A DNA stretch of 64,000 nucleotides from Palsa-504 sp963808615 (GCA_963808615.1 CAWEGV010000002.1:62001-126000), one strand, 5' to 3'. Positions 9,158-19,140 are shown, counted from the stretch's first letter. Numbers and translations: made by a program. Notes: generated from the sequence alone by a model not told the origin.

Positions 9158-9171
9158 TTGACAGGTGTCAA
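9158..9171. promoter_or_regulatory. TetR operator copy 2, overlapping the TetR start codon
   Basis: This second TTGACAGGTGTCAA contains the GTG start codon of the regulator (9165-9167). TATACT at 9153-9158 would serve as its -10 element, placing transcription start at or next to the start codon (leaderless). On the other strand TTGACA of this copy could be the -35 of the cupin promoter. Confidence 0.75.
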
Positions 9172-9794
9172 GCACGAGGGCGCGGATTCTCGATACCGCC
9201 CGGGAGATCATCGAAAAGCAGGGCACCGTCCCTACCATGTCGGCGCTGGCCCGCACGGTGGGCATCTCCCGGCAGGCGCTGTACCTGCACTTCCCCGACC
9301 GCGCCCAGCTGCTGCTAGCCCTGGTGGCGCACGTTGACGCGAAGGAGCAGCTCCCGGCCGGCATCGCCGCCGTCACCCAGGCCGCCGACGCCGCCGCGGC
9401 GATCCGGGCCGCGGTTCACTTGCAGACCTGGCACAACCCCAAGATCGCGGCACTGGCCCGGGCCCTGGACGAGACCCGGCACGCCGACCCGGCCGCGGCT
9501 GCCGCCTGGGCCGACCGAACCGGCGACCGCATGCGCGGCGCTACCTTCATCGTCGAGCGGCTGCGCGCCGAAGGGCGGCTCGACCCGACCTGGACCATCA
9601 CCGAGGCGGCCGCCCTGCTGTGGGAGCTGATCTCATTCCATGTCTGGGACGACCTGGTCAACGACGCCCAGATCCCGCCCGACCGCTACATCGAGATCAT
9701 CACCGCGGCCGCACTCAGCGCGCTCGGCGTCCCCGTACGCCGTAGGCCAGCCACAAGGACACGCCGGCCAGCCACAAGGACACCTAAGTACTAG
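9165..9794 (+). CDS. TetR/AcrR-family transcriptional regulator
   Basis: The protein has 209 residues. The N-terminal TetR helix-turn-helix is clear (RARILDTAREIIEKQG, then MSALARTVGISRQALYLHFPDRAQLL), followed by an all-helical ligand/dimer domain (about 60-195). GTG 9165 lies inside its own operator and lacks a Shine-Dalgarno, indicating a leaderless message. The C-terminal tail carries a short direct repeat (RRPATRT twice). The divergent cupin gene and twin operators imply autoregulation plus control of the cupin. The ligand is unknown. Confidence 0.92.
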   Translation: MSSTRARILDTAREIIEKQGTVPTMSALARTVGISRQALYLHFPDRAQLLLALVAHVDAKEQLPAGIAAVTQAADAAAAIRAAVHLQTWHNPKIAALARALDETRHADPAAAAAWADRTGDRMRGATFIVERLRAEGRLDPTWTITEAAALLWELISFHVWDDLVNDAQIPPDRYIEIITAAALSALGVPVRRRPATRTRRPATRTPKY

Positions 9795-9797
9795 GTG

Positions 9798-10040
9798 TCA
9801 AGTACGTCTGCGCTCCGTCCGGGAATCTTCAGGCCGCCTCGGGCCGGGCGTCCTGGCCGGGACCCAGGCGAGCTTGCCGTCGGCAAAGGTCGCTCCGGCG
9901 CGGACGAGCGCGACCAGGTGCGGGGCGTCGACCATGCGCCAGCGGCGCTGCGCGGACTCGATGAGCTTGAACGCCATGGCCAGCCCGGCGGCCTTCGAGC
10001 CGTGCCCCTTGGTGACCTTGGTCCGGAGCCTGACGGCAGC
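9798..10040 (-). pseudogene. IS256-family transposase, C-terminal remnant
   Basis: The minus strand reads VRLRTKVTKGHGSKAAGLAMAFKLIESAQRRWR and then APHLVALVRAGATFADGKL to a stop at 9798. This is the last part of IS256/mutator transposases. The preceding PIEST-type motif is degraded and the DDE catalytic domain is absent. No terminal inverted repeats were found. It marks a past insertion beside the TetR/cupin pair. Confidence 0.72.
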
Positions 10041-10228
10041 CCAGGAAACGGTATGGCCGATACGAGTTCTAGCCGAGGCGGCTCAGAGATCTCGCCGAAC
10101 AGCCGCATGCCTGTACCGGCCAAATACGGGAAGACCGAGATGCGCTATTCACCAACGAGGTCGTGCTCGATGAGCGACATCCAGACGCCGACGCCGCCGT
10201 GGGCGACGACGGCACATGGGCCGGATTC

Positions 10229-10707
10229 CTAGGCCAGGCACTTGGCGAGGCTGTCGCGCATCTCGCTCGTGCCCCCTTGGCGCAGCCGCGATGCGTCCTT
10301 CCCCGTCAAAGCCGTCGAGGTAGGCGCCCTGCTCAGTCCAGGTCAGCCTCGTGCTGTCATCCATCTCGACGAACTCGATCGTGGCGATGGAAACCGAGAT
10401 GCGCGGCACTGTCGGCGTACATCTCGTAGCTGTAGACAAAGCCGCTGGCCGGGCACGATGTCGTAGTAGATAGCGTCGTACGTGTAGCTGACGCCTTGGT
10501 AGATGTGGCCGAACCGCTCGTGCCCGCCGATCCGGAAGTCGAACTCGACGCGGACGGTGGCGGGGCTCGGCCTCAGCCATGTCTCCTGTGTCGCCCCAGG
10601 CGTCCTTGGCTTCACGGGATGCGAACGCCGCGAACACGCGTGACGGGGCTAGCCGGGTATGTCCGCTCGATCACGAACGTGTCGTGGATGACGGAACGCT
10701 CTGTCAT
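10229..10707 (-). pseudogene. SRPBCC (AHSA1-type) domain protein, frameshifted
   Basis: ATG 10707 is preceded by GGAGGGAAACC. The pieces lie in different frames: VIHDTFVIERTYPA, then RVFAAFASREAKDAWGDT, then VRVEFDFRIGGHERFGH and GVSYTYDAIYYDIVPGQRL, then ISVSIATIEFVEMDDSTRLTWTEQGAYLDGFDG, and an end reading EMRDSLAKCLA at 10229. In this order they rebuild a complete SRPBCC/activator-of-Hsp90-like domain of about 155 residues. At least three 1-base shifts are needed. It overlaps the ArsR gene tail in the usual ArsR-SRPBCC operon order. Confidence 0.7.
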
Positions 10708-10722
10708 GGTTTCCCTCCTGGT

Positions 10723-11098
10723 TCATTCCGGAGTAGGCGGTGCAGCTGGACCGGTCTGCCCGCTGCCGGCTGGTCGGCGGTACTGGGCCAGGTACTCGCC
10801 AAGTCGGTCGAGCCGCCGCTCGACGGGATGTCCGGCGCTCGGAGATCCAGCGCTCGGCCGACCGCAGGGTCCCCGCGTTAAGGCTGCAGGTTCGGGTGCG
10901 GCCGAGCTTCCGTGACTGGACAAGTCCGCTTGCCTCAAGGATCTGTACGTGCTGCAGCACGGCGGCGAGCGACATGGCCAGCGGCTTCCCGAGTTCGCTG
11001 ACCGACGCCGGACCCTGGCTGAGCCGCTCAAGCATGCGCCGACGGCCAGGATCGGCGAGTGCGTGGAAGACCCGGTGCAGGTTGGGCTGTGGATCCAT
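10723..11098 (-). pseudogene. ArsR-family regulator, frameshifted near its C-terminus
   Basis: From ATG 11098 (an in-frame GTG lies at 11113) the frame encodes a clear ArsR winged helix: HRVFHALADPGRRRMLERL, VSELGKPLAMSLAAVLQHVQ and LEASGLVQSRKLGRTRTCSL. Near 10835 homology moves to another frame reading VERRLDRLGEYLAQYRR and stopping at 10723. The repaired length is about 125 residues. ArsR proteins of this subgroup commonly precede an SRPBCC gene, as here, and control it. Confidence 0.75.
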
Positions 11099-11201
11099 CA
11101 CATTGTTAAGCACATGCTTGAGTATGGCGCCCCATCAAATCATAGTCAAGCAACCACTTGAGCATGAGGTTGATGGCGCGACAGGCGTCAGCCGAAACTG
11201 G

Positions 11202-11709
11202 TTACCGTGAGGTCCGGCCGCGTACCGTTCCGGCCTTGACGCAGGCCCGGCCGGAGGCCTTCGCGGTCTTGGCCACGAGGGAGGCCTGCCGCCGGGCCGA
11301 ACGGTTCGCGTGCCGGGCGCGCCAGGCCAGCGACGGGCGGCCCTCCGTGTCTGCCGCGGCGATCAGCAGGCCGCCGAACATCGTCAGGTTCTTGAGGAAG
11401 TGGATCCGCTGCTGTCTAGCCGTTCCCTCGTCGCCGGCCTCCCAGAACCGGTGCCCGGCCATCGTCGTGGGCACGAGAGTCGCGGCGATCGCGAGCGCGG
11501 ACAGCCGCGGCAGCCCGGCCCAGGGCCAGCAGTGCGCCGGCCGCCAGCTGGATGGCGCCGTTGATGCGCACGGCCTGCTCGGCCTCGGCCAGCATGGCAG
11601 GCACTCTTTCGGAGAGCTGCCCGCACCACCGGTTCGGCGGTGCCGCTGCCACCCGAGCGGGATCGCGGAGCGTGTCGTAGCCCTGGATGATGAAGATGGA
11701 CGCCAGCAT
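11202..11709 (-). pseudogene. DoxX-family membrane protein, frameshifted
   Basis: MLASIFIIQGYDTLRDP near 11709 is the usual DoxX start; an upstream in-frame extension (LYLELFARP) may be part of it. The segment RVPAMLAEAEQAVRINGAIQLAAGALLALGR follows. After a shift, LSALAIAATLVPTTMAGHRFWE and RIHFLKNLTMFGGLLIAAADTEGRPSL come in a second frame, to a stop at 11202. These are the four helices and loops of DoxX oxidoreductase-associated membrane proteins. One shift near 11500 separates the halves. It is divergent from the GNAT relic. Confidence 0.75.
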
Positions 11710-11841
11710 GGGGCGAGCAAAGAGCTCTAAGTACAGGTCATCAACGGCCTCTGCCCATCGGACCCGGTTTGTAACATGGCGGCCCCGCAAGCGGTCCCGC
11801 GGAGACCTGCTTATTCCCTGGAGCGGCGGCATAATGGCGGG

Positions 11842-12344
11842 GTGACCGAGCCGGAGATCACGATCAGGCCGGTCAGCGAGGGCGACCGGCCGATGCTCGC
11901 CGTGGCTCGTGGCCGAGCTGTGGGGGGCGGAGGTCGTCGCGGTCCACGGCACCATCCTGGTCTGCGCCCGGCCGAGCTCGGCCGGCTTCATCGCCGAGCG
12001 GCTCGCACGCGCCTGGCCGGGCTGCTCACCTACCAGCTGGTGCGGCGACGGGATCATGGAGATCGTCACGCTCAACGCGATCGACCGCCGCGATCGGCAT
12101 CGGGACGCATGCTCATCGAGGCCGCGGCGGGCGACGGCGCGGCGGTTCGGCTTGCCGCGAGATCCGGCTCACCACCACCAACGACAACATTGACGCGCTC
12201 CGCTTCTACCAGCGCCGCGGCTTCCGGCTGGCCGAGCTCCGGCCCGGTGCGGTCGACCGGTCGCGGCACTACAAGCCGGACTCCCGGATCGGCGGCTACG
12301 GCATCCCGCTGCGCGACGAGATAGACCCCACGCTGCCCGCGTGA
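11842..12344 (+). pseudogene. GNAT N-acetyltransferase, several frameshifts
   Basis: GTG 11842 starts VTEPEITIRPVSEGDRPML. Homology then passes through at least three frames: LVAELWGAEVVAVHGTI, then GIMEIVTLNAI, then EIRLTTTNDNIDALRFYQRRGFRLAELRPG, ending at 12344. The last block (TTNDNxxALRFYQRRGF) is the acetyl-CoA-binding motif A/B region of small-molecule acetyltransferases. Total length after repair would be about 165 residues, normal for the family. Confidence 0.68.
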
Positions 12345-12372
12345 CGCGCCGACCGCGCACCGGGCCGCGGGA

Positions 12373-12450
12373 CAGGCAGCCGGACCAGGCAGCCGGACCA
12401 GGCAGCCGGACCAGGCAGCCGGACCAGCCAGCCGGACCAGCCAGCCGGAC
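12373..12450. repeat. 13-bp tandem repeat, six copies
   Basis: The unit CAGGCAGCCGGAC is repeated four times and is followed by two copies with one change (CAGCCAGCCGGAC). It is intergenic, just after the GNAT relic. Confidence 0.92.
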
Positions 12451-12467
12451 CTGCACCTGACGGGGCG

Positions 12468-12645
12468 CTAGGCGGCCGCGCCCTTGACCAGCCGGCCCGG
12501 CCCGACACGGGTGATGCGGCGCGGGTCGGCGCGCACGCCGATGTCGGCCAGCGGATCGGCGTCCAGGGTGATCACGTCGGCGTCGTAGCCGTCGGCGAGC
12601 CGGCCGGCGTGGGGCTGGCGTGCCGAGGTGAGGGTACGGCGAACG
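12468..12645 (-). pseudogene. Amidohydrolase (imidazolonepropionase-like), C-terminal remnant
   Basis: The frame encodes GRLADGYDADVITLDADPLADIG and DPRRITRVGPGRLVKG, the C-terminal beta-sandwich segment of metal-dependent amidohydrolases. The TIM-barrel domain with its metal ligands is missing. The sequence from about 12646 to 12919 upstream shows no recognisable gene. Confidence 0.6.
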
Positions 12646-12919
12646 TCGATGCGGGTCGGCCCCCGGGAAATAAACACCACCCATCTTGGCGTGCCGGCGC
12701 ACGTGCGGTCCATCGCCCGGGCCCGGTCGCGTTCGCCGGCCAAGGCCCGGACCAGTCCCACGATGAGGATTTTTCACGGACAGTATCGACGTGCATGCTG
12801 TCACGATCATCGGTGATGCGCTATACAAGGACGTACGACTGTCCGGCAACCGGGTGCGGGCGGCACGTGCCAGGCGCCCCGTGTCCGGGCAGAAGGCGAG
12901 GTTGCGAGGCATGGACTAG

Positions 12920-15403
12920 GTGCGAAGAAGCGAGATGCTGCCAAACGACAGGGCCCAGCCCGCCGCGCCTGACAAGCCAAGCCTGGGTACTCGCACGGTC
13001 CGCGCGTACCGCCGGGCCCCGGGATGGCTCAAGGTCGCCGTGGTCGCCGCCGCCGTCTTGTTCTTCCCGGTCACGCTGGGCCTGATCATTCTGGCCGTGC
13101 TGGTCTACGCGATCGTCGCGGTGGTCCAGGGCCGGCGCACCGTCGGGGCTTCGGTCTGCGTCGCGATCTGGGGCGTGGCCGTCTTCTCCGCGCTGGATAC
13201 CGGCAACCGGACCTGGCTGTATTCCCTGTTGCTACTGCCCTTCGTGGTCGTGGCGGCCGCGCACACCAGGCCGCTAGCCCGCTGGTTCGTGCCGTGCCGC
13301 ACGGTCGCCTGGGTCCTGGCCTGGTCGGTGCCGGTCGGCGCCATCGCGGTGAAGGCGCTGCCGCACCAGCTGTACATCGGCACCATCGGCGCCTGGCTGC
13401 TTGCCGCGGTCGTGCTCGGCTGGCGGCTGGCCAAGGGCATCGGTGAAGCGCGGATGTACGGCCCGGAAGGGCCCGGTCAGCCCGTCAGTCCCGGCGCGCT
13501 CAGCGCGGCGCAGGGCACGGCCCACCTTCCTGCCGCCACGAACCCCGGCGGGCGCTACGCCGGCCATCCGGGCCCGCCGGGCCATGGCGTCCGGGCCCAG
13601 GCCGCGGCGCTGCCCTACGCCGAGCACGCCGTGCGCGACCACCAGTCAGCGCCGCCCCGGCCCAGGCCGCAGATCTCGGTCGAGGACGCCATGGCGGAAC
13701 TGGACGCGATGATCGGCCTGGCGCCGGTCAAGGAGCAGGTGCGCTCGATCGCCGCCTCCATCGAGGCGGCCCGGCAGCGGGCGATAGCGGGCATCGCCAC
13801 CGGCAGGCCGATGCGGCACTTCGTGTTCCTCGGCCCGCCGGGCACCGGGAAGACCACGGTGGCCAGGGTGCTGGCCAAGATCTTCTACGCCTTCGGCCTG
13901 CTGGAGATGCCCGAGGTCATCGAGGCGCACCGGGCCGACCTGGTCGGCGAGTACCTGGGCGCGACCGCGATCAAGACCAACGAGCTTGTCGATGCCGCGC
14001 TGGGCGGGGTGCTGTTCATCGACGAGGCCTACGGCCTGGTCAACGAGGGCGACGGGCAGACCGACAGGTTCGGTGTCGAGGCGGTGCAGACCCTGCTCAA
14101 GCGGGCCGAGGACGACCGCGAGAACCTGATCATCATCCTGGCCGGCTATGAGAAGCAGATGGAGACGTTCCTGGCCTCCAATCCCGGGCTCGCCTCGCGG
14201 TTCGCGACCCGGCTGAAGTTCGGCAGCTACTCGCCGATGGACATGATGAGGCTGGCCGACTTCGCGCTGGACCGCCGCGGCGAGGAGCTCGACCCGGACG
14301 CGCGGCCGGTGCTCCTGCACATCTTCGAGGACGTCGCGCGGCGCCGGATCACCGACGAGCTCGGCAACGGCCGGTTCGTCCGCAGCCTGCTGGAGAAGGC
14401 CGGCGAGGCCCGCGACGTGCGGGTCATGGCCCGCAGTACCGAGCCCTCGCGCGCTGACCTGGTGACGATCCGCGCAGACGACCTGGAGCGGGCGTTCTCC
14501 GAGCTGACCTCCCGGCTGCGGGGCTACGAGGACACGCCCACGGTGGAGGGCGCGATCGCCGAACTCGACGAGCTGATCGGCCTGGAGCCGGTCAAGCAGC
14601 AGGTGCGCGCGATCGCCGCCCAGCTGCGGGTGGCCAAGCTGCGCGACACCCACGGGCTGACCAGCCAGCCGCCGGCCAGGCACTTCGTGTTCACCGGCCC
14701 GCCCGGCACCGGCAAGACTACGGTGGCGCGCATCCTGGGCCGGATCTTCGCCGCCCTGGGCCTGCTGGTCAGGCCCGAAGTGGTGGAGGCACACCGCGGC
14801 GACCTGGTGGGCGAGCACCTCGGCTCGACCGCGATCAAGACCAACAAGCTCATCGACTCGGCCGTGGGCGGCGTGCTGTTCATCGACGAGGCGTACTCCC
14901 TGCACAACGACGGGTACGTGGGCGGCGACGCGTTCGGCGCTGAGGCGGTCCAGACGCTGATCAAGCGGGCCGAGGATGACCGCGACCGGCTGGTGATCGT
15001 GCTGGCCGGATACCCGGACGACACGGACAGGTTCCTGCACAGCAACCCCGGCCTGGCCTCGAGGTTCAGCGCCCGGGTCACCTTCCCCAGCTACCAGCCC
15101 GACGACCTGGTCCGGATCGCCGTGCTGCTGGCCGAACAGGCCGGGGACATCTTCGACCCGGCCGCGGTGGACGTCCTGGGCGGGATCTTCGCCCGGGCCT
15201 GCGCGGCAGGCCGGATCGACGAGCTCGGCAACGGCCGGTTCGCCCGGTCCCTGTACGAGCGGGCCTGCGCCTACCGGGACGTCCGGGTGGTGAGCATGGG
15301 CGAGCAGCGGGCCACCGCGGAACACCTCACCACGGTGACCGCCGCTGACGTCCAGGCCGCAAACCAGGACCTGGACCCGGCCGCACCGCCGGACCAGGGC
15401 TAG
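12920..15403 (+). CDS. Membrane-anchored tandem AAA+ ATPase (CbbX/SpoVK/EccA-like)
   Basis: This protein has 827 residues. Residues about 36-175 hold four or five hydrophobic segments, so the N-terminus is membrane-embedded. A Pro/Gly/Ala linker follows to about 250. There are two AAA+ modules of the CbbX class. Each begins (A/E)LDxxIGLxPVK, with Walker A GPPGTGKTT near 304 and 592, and Walker B VLFIDEAY near 364 and 651. Each also has a conserved NPGLASRF sensor region and ELGNGRF(V/A)RSL arginine-finger region. The modules are clearly related and likely arose by duplication. CbbX-like ATPases remodel protein complexes; a membrane-tethered pair could act on secretion or cell-envelope machinery (inference). 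The GTG 12920 start has a weak ribosome site, and ATG 12935 is possible. Confidence 0.88.
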   Translation: MRRSEMLPNDRAQPAAPDKPSLGTRTVRAYRRAPGWLKVAVVAAAVLFFPVTLGLIILAVLVYAIVAVVQGRRTVGASVCVAIWGVAVFSALDTGNRTWLYSLLLLPFVVVAAAHTRPLARWFVPCRTVAWVLAWSVPVGAIAVKALPHQLYIGTIGAWLLAAVVLGWRLAKGIGEARMYGPEGPGQPVSPGALSAAQGTAHLPAATNPGGRYAGHPGPPGHGVRAQAAALPYAEHAVRDHQSAPPRPRPQISVEDAMAELDAMIGLAPVKEQVRSIAASIEAARQRAIAGIATGRPMRHFVFLGPPGTGKTTVARVLAKIFYAFGLLEMPEVIEAHRADLVGEYLGATAIKTNELVDAALGGVLFIDEAYGLVNEGDGQTDRFGVEAVQTLLKRAEDDRENLIIILAGYEKQMETFLASNPGLASRFATRLKFGSYSPMDMMRLADFALDRRGEELDPDARPVLLHIFEDVARRRITDELGNGRFVRSLLEKAGEARDVRVMARSTEPSRADLVTIRADDLERAFSELTSRLRGYEDTPTVEGAIAELDELIGLEPVKQQVRAIAAQLRVAKLRDTHGLTSQPPARHFVFTGPPGTGKTTVARILGRIFAALGLLVRPEVVEAHRGDLVGEHLGSTAIKTNKLIDSAVGGVLFIDEAYSLHNDGYVGGDAFGAEAVQTLIKRAEDDRDRLVIVLAGYPDDTDRFLHSNPGLASRFSARVTFPSYQPDDLVRIAVLLAEQAGDIFDPAAVDVLGGIFARACAAGRIDELGNGRFARSLYERACAYRDVRVVSMGEQRATAEHLTTVTAADVQAANQDLDPAAPPDQG

Positions 15404-15445
15404 TCGCCCCGGCTGCGGCGCGCGCAGCTGGGGTACGCTCGGCCG

Positions 15446-18400
15446 GTGGACGGACGCTGGGAATTCTGGATCGACCGGGGCGGTACGTTCACCGACATCG
15501 TCGCCCGCCGGCCGGACGGGCGCCTGATCGCGCACAAGCTGCTGTCCGATAACCCCCGGGCCTACCGGGACGCGGCGGTGGCCGGGATCCGGCAGCTGCT
15601 CGGCCTCGGGCCGGACGAAAAGGTCCCCGCCGAGAAGATCGGCTCGGTCAGGCTCGGCACCACGGTGGCCACCAACGCCCTGCTGGAGCGCGCGGGCGAG
15701 CCGACCGTGCTGGTCATCACCGAAGGCTTCGCCGACGCGCTGCGCATCGCCTACCAGAACCGGCCGCGGATCTTCGACCGGCGGATCATGCTGCCCGAAC
15801 TGCTGTACGAGCGGGTCATCGAGGCCCGCGAGCGGGTCGCCGCCCACGGCGAGGTCCTCACCCCGCTGGACGAGGACGCCATCGCGCAAGCTCTCAAGCA
15901 GGCCTACGACGACGGCTTCCGCAGCGTGGCCGTGGTCTGCGTGCACGGGTACCGGTATCCCGCACACGAAGCGCGTATCGGCGAGATCGCCCGTGCGGCG
16001 GGCTTCACCCAGGTCTCGGAGTCGCACCGGACCAGCCCCGATGAAGCTGGTCTCGCGGGGCGACACCACCGTGGTGGACGCGTACCTGTCACCCATCCTG
16101 CGGCGGTACGTGACCGAGGTGGCCCGCGAGCTTCAGGGCGTCAAGCTGCTGTTCATGCAGTCCAACGGCGGCCTGACCGACGCGGCCAGCTTCCGCGGCA
16201 AGGACTCCATCTTGTCCGGCCCGGCCGGCGGCATTGTCGGCATGGCCCGTACCGCCGCCCAGGCCCTGGTTCTTCCAGGGTCATCGGGTTCGACATGGGC
16301 GGCACGTCCACCGACGTGTCGCACTTCGCGGGCGCGTTCGAGCGCGAGTACGAAACCCAGGTCGCCGGGGTGCGGATGCGGGCGCCGATGCTGTCCATCC
16401 ATACCGTGGCCGCGGGCGGCGGCTCGGTGCTGCATTTCGACGGCAGCCGGTACCGGGCCGGGTCCTACTTGGCCCGCGCCGACCCCGGCCCGGCCTGCTA
16501 CCGGCGCGGCGGCCCGCTCACCGTCACCGACGCCAACGTGCTGCTCGGGCGGATCCAGCCCGGCTACTTCCCGCGCGTGTTCGGCGAGCACTCCGACGCC
16601 CCGCTCGACGCCGGAGTCACCGAGGCGAAGTTCACCGAGCTGAGCGAGCAGATCACCGCCGCCACCGGCGACCGCCGCGGCCCGGATCAGGTCGCGGCGG
16701 GCTTCATCGAGATCGCCGTGGCCAACATGGCCAACGCGATCAAGAAGATCTCGGTGCAGCGGGGTTACGACGTGACCGAGTACGTGCTCAACGTATTCGG
16801 TGGCGCCGGAGGCCAGCATGCCTGTGCCGTCGCGGACGCCCTGGGCATGTCGAAGGTGCTCATCCACCCCCTGGCCGGGGTGCTGTCCGCCTACGGCATC
16901 GGGCTGGCCGACATCGTCGCCATGCGCGAGCAGGCCGTCGAGGCGGCGCTCACCGACGACCTGGTGGCCAGGCTGCCCGCCATCACAGGACCGCTCGAGG
17001 CCAGCGCCCGCGCCGAGGTGGCCGGCGAGGGGGTGCCCGGCGACCGGATCACCGCCGCGCACCGGGCCCACCTGCGCTACGGGGGCACCGACACCGCGGT
17101 CATCGTCCCGGTCGGCTCGGTAACCGCCATGACCCGGGCGTTCGAGACCGAGTACACCAGGCGCTTCTCGTTCCTGATGCCCGACAAGACGATCCTCGTC
17201 GAGGCCGTGTCCGTCGAGGTCATGGGCGCCCAGGAGCAGCTGAGCGCGCCCACCACGGACCGTTCGGCCGCACTACAAGATGCCGAGCCGGAGCGCCGGC
17301 CAGCCACGAGAAGGTCCGGATGTTCATCGCCGGGGGATGGGCCGAGGCGAGCCTGTTCCGGCGGGCCGGGCTGCGGCCCGGGCAGGCCATCGACGGCCCG
17401 GCGATCATCGCCGAGGACCTGGCCACCACCGTGGTCGATCCCGGCTGGCAGGCCGTGGTGACCGGTGCCGGCGACCTGCTGCTGTCCCGCGTCACCGCCC
17501 GGCCCGGCCGCGCCGCGGTGGGCACCGCGGCCGACCCGGTGATGCTGGAGATCTTCAACAACCTGTTCATGTCGGTCGCCGAGCAGATGGGCGTGCGCCT
17601 GCAGGCCACCGCGCACTCGGTCAACATCAAGGAGCGGCTCGACTTCTCCTGCGCGCTGTTCGACGCCGAAGGCGGCCTGATCGCCAACGCCCCGCACATG
17701 CCGGTGCACCTGGGCTCGATGGGCGAGTCGATCAAGATGGTGATCCAGCGCAACCCGCACATCCGCCGCGGCGACGTCTTCGTCCTCAACGACCCGTACC
17801 ACGGCGGCACTCACCTCCCGGACATCACAGTCGTCACCCCCGTGTTCGCTCCCCGCCGCGAACAGACCGCAACGATGTCACAACGACGCGGCTATAACCG
17901 CCTCGATGTCACATCGTGCCGCCCAGACCCCGATCCCGGGAACGAAGAGCCCTGGTTCTACGTCGCCTCCCGCGGGCACCACGCCGAAATCGGCGGTATC
18001 TCGCCCGGCTCGATGCCCGCCGCCAGCGCCCGCGTCGAGGAGGAGGGGGTGCTGATCGACAACTGGCTGCTGGTCCAGGACGCCAGGCTCCGGGAGGCCG
18101 AGACGACCGCCCTCCTGCAAACCGCCGAGTACCCGTCCCGCGACCCGGCCACCAACCTGGCCGACCTGCGGGCCCAGATCGCCGCGAACGAGCGCGGTAT
18201 CGCCGAACTGCACAAGATGGTGGACCACTTCGGCCTGGACGTGGTCCGCGCCTACATGGGCCACGTGCAAGAAAACGCCGCGGAGTCCGTGCGCAGGGTC
18301 ATCACCGCGCTGCACGACGGCGAGTACGAATACGAGCTCGACAACCAGGCCCGGATCAAGGTCGCCGTCCGCGTCAGCGCCGCACAAAAGACCGCCGAGA

Positions 18401-19140
18401 TCGACTTCACCGGCACCTCTCGCCAGCTGAAAGACAACTTCAACGCCCCGTCCAGCGTGGCCATGGCGGCCGTGCTGTACGTCTTCCGCACCCTGGTGGA
18501 CGACGACATCCCGCTCAACTCCGGCTGCCTGCACCCGCTCAAGGTGATCATCCCGCCCGGCACCATGCTGTCGCCGGAGTACCCGGCGGCCGTCGCGGCC
18601 GGCAACGTGGAGACCTCCCAGGTGGTCACCGGCGCCCTGTACGCCGCGCTCGGCGTGATGGCCGAGGGGTCCGGCACGATGAACAACGTGACGTTCGGCA
18701 ACGAGGAGTACCAGTACTACGAGACCGTGGCCAGCGGGTCCGGCGCGGGCGAGGGCTTCGACGGCACCGACGTGGTGCAGACCAAGATGACCAACTCGCG
18801 GCTCACCGACCCCGAGGTGCTCGAGTGGCGGTACCCGGTGCTGCTTGAGTCCTACCGGATCAGGCCCGGCAGCGGCGGCGCGGGCCGCTGGCACGGCGGC
18901 CGCGGCGGCATCCGGCGGCTGCGGTTCAACCAGCCGATGACCGTCAGCACGCTGACCGGGCACCGCCGCATCCCGGCGTTCGGCATGGCCGGCGGCCAGC
19001 CCGGCGCGCTCGGCCGCCACTGGATCGAGCACCCGGACGGCACGGTCACCGCCATGGGCGGCTGTGATTCGGTCACCGTCCGGCCCGGCGATGTCTTCGT
19101 GATCGAAACCCCCGGCGGGGGAGGCTACGGCCCGCCGTAA
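15446..19140 (+). CDS. 5-oxoprolinase / hydantoinase A-B fusion, three frameshifts and a 30-residue insert
   Basis: ATP-dependent 5-oxoprolinases open 5-oxoproline to glutamate. From GTG 15446 the HyuA part starts WEFWIDRGGTFTDIVAR (ATP-binding loop) and runs in one frame to about 16030. It continues in a second frame (KLVSRGDTTVVDAYLSPIL, LLFMQSNGGLTD) and returns to the first at about 16275 (VIGFDMGGTSTDVSHFAG). It leaves it again at about 17285 for the frame carrying the rest of HyuA and all of HyuB (MLEIFNNLFMSVAEQMG, FVLNDPYHGGTHLPDI, FYVASRGHHAEIGG), ending ETPGGGGYGPP. Repaired length is about 1,230 residues, normal for the fused enzyme. Between VTPVFAP and GNEEPWFYVA about 30 extra residues correspond to a palindromic DNA insert (17871-17916). 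Confidence 0.88.
17252..17267 (-). repeat. Interspersed CCGAACGGTCC motif, copy in the hydantoinase A region
   Basis: On the minus strand CCGAACGGTCCGTGGT. It lies within about 20 bp of the third frameshift of the oxoprolinase gene. Five other copies occur in the window (5572, 19154, 33622, 59227 and 61778). Confidence 0.7.
17871..17916. repeat. 46-bp imperfect palindrome with paired TGTCACA centres
   Basis: The arms of 23 bases match at 19 positions. Within it two TGT-C-ACA palindromes are centred at 17879 and 17910, 31 bp apart, around the stem GCGG-CTATAA-CCGC. It lies inside the oxoprolinase frame exactly where the protein has extra residues. A related pair with the same spacing lies upstream of dnaE2. 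Confidence 0.8.

Noticed and set aside
12373..12450. Possible CRISPR array
   Set aside because: The 13-bp units are directly adjacent with no unique spacers and there are no cas genes.
13646..16096. An 816-codon open frame on the minus strand opposite the AAA+ gene
   Set aside because: It is the antisense shadow of the AAA+ and oxoprolinase genes, with Val/Gly/Asp-Gln-rich composition typical of GC-rich reverse frames and no domain of its own.
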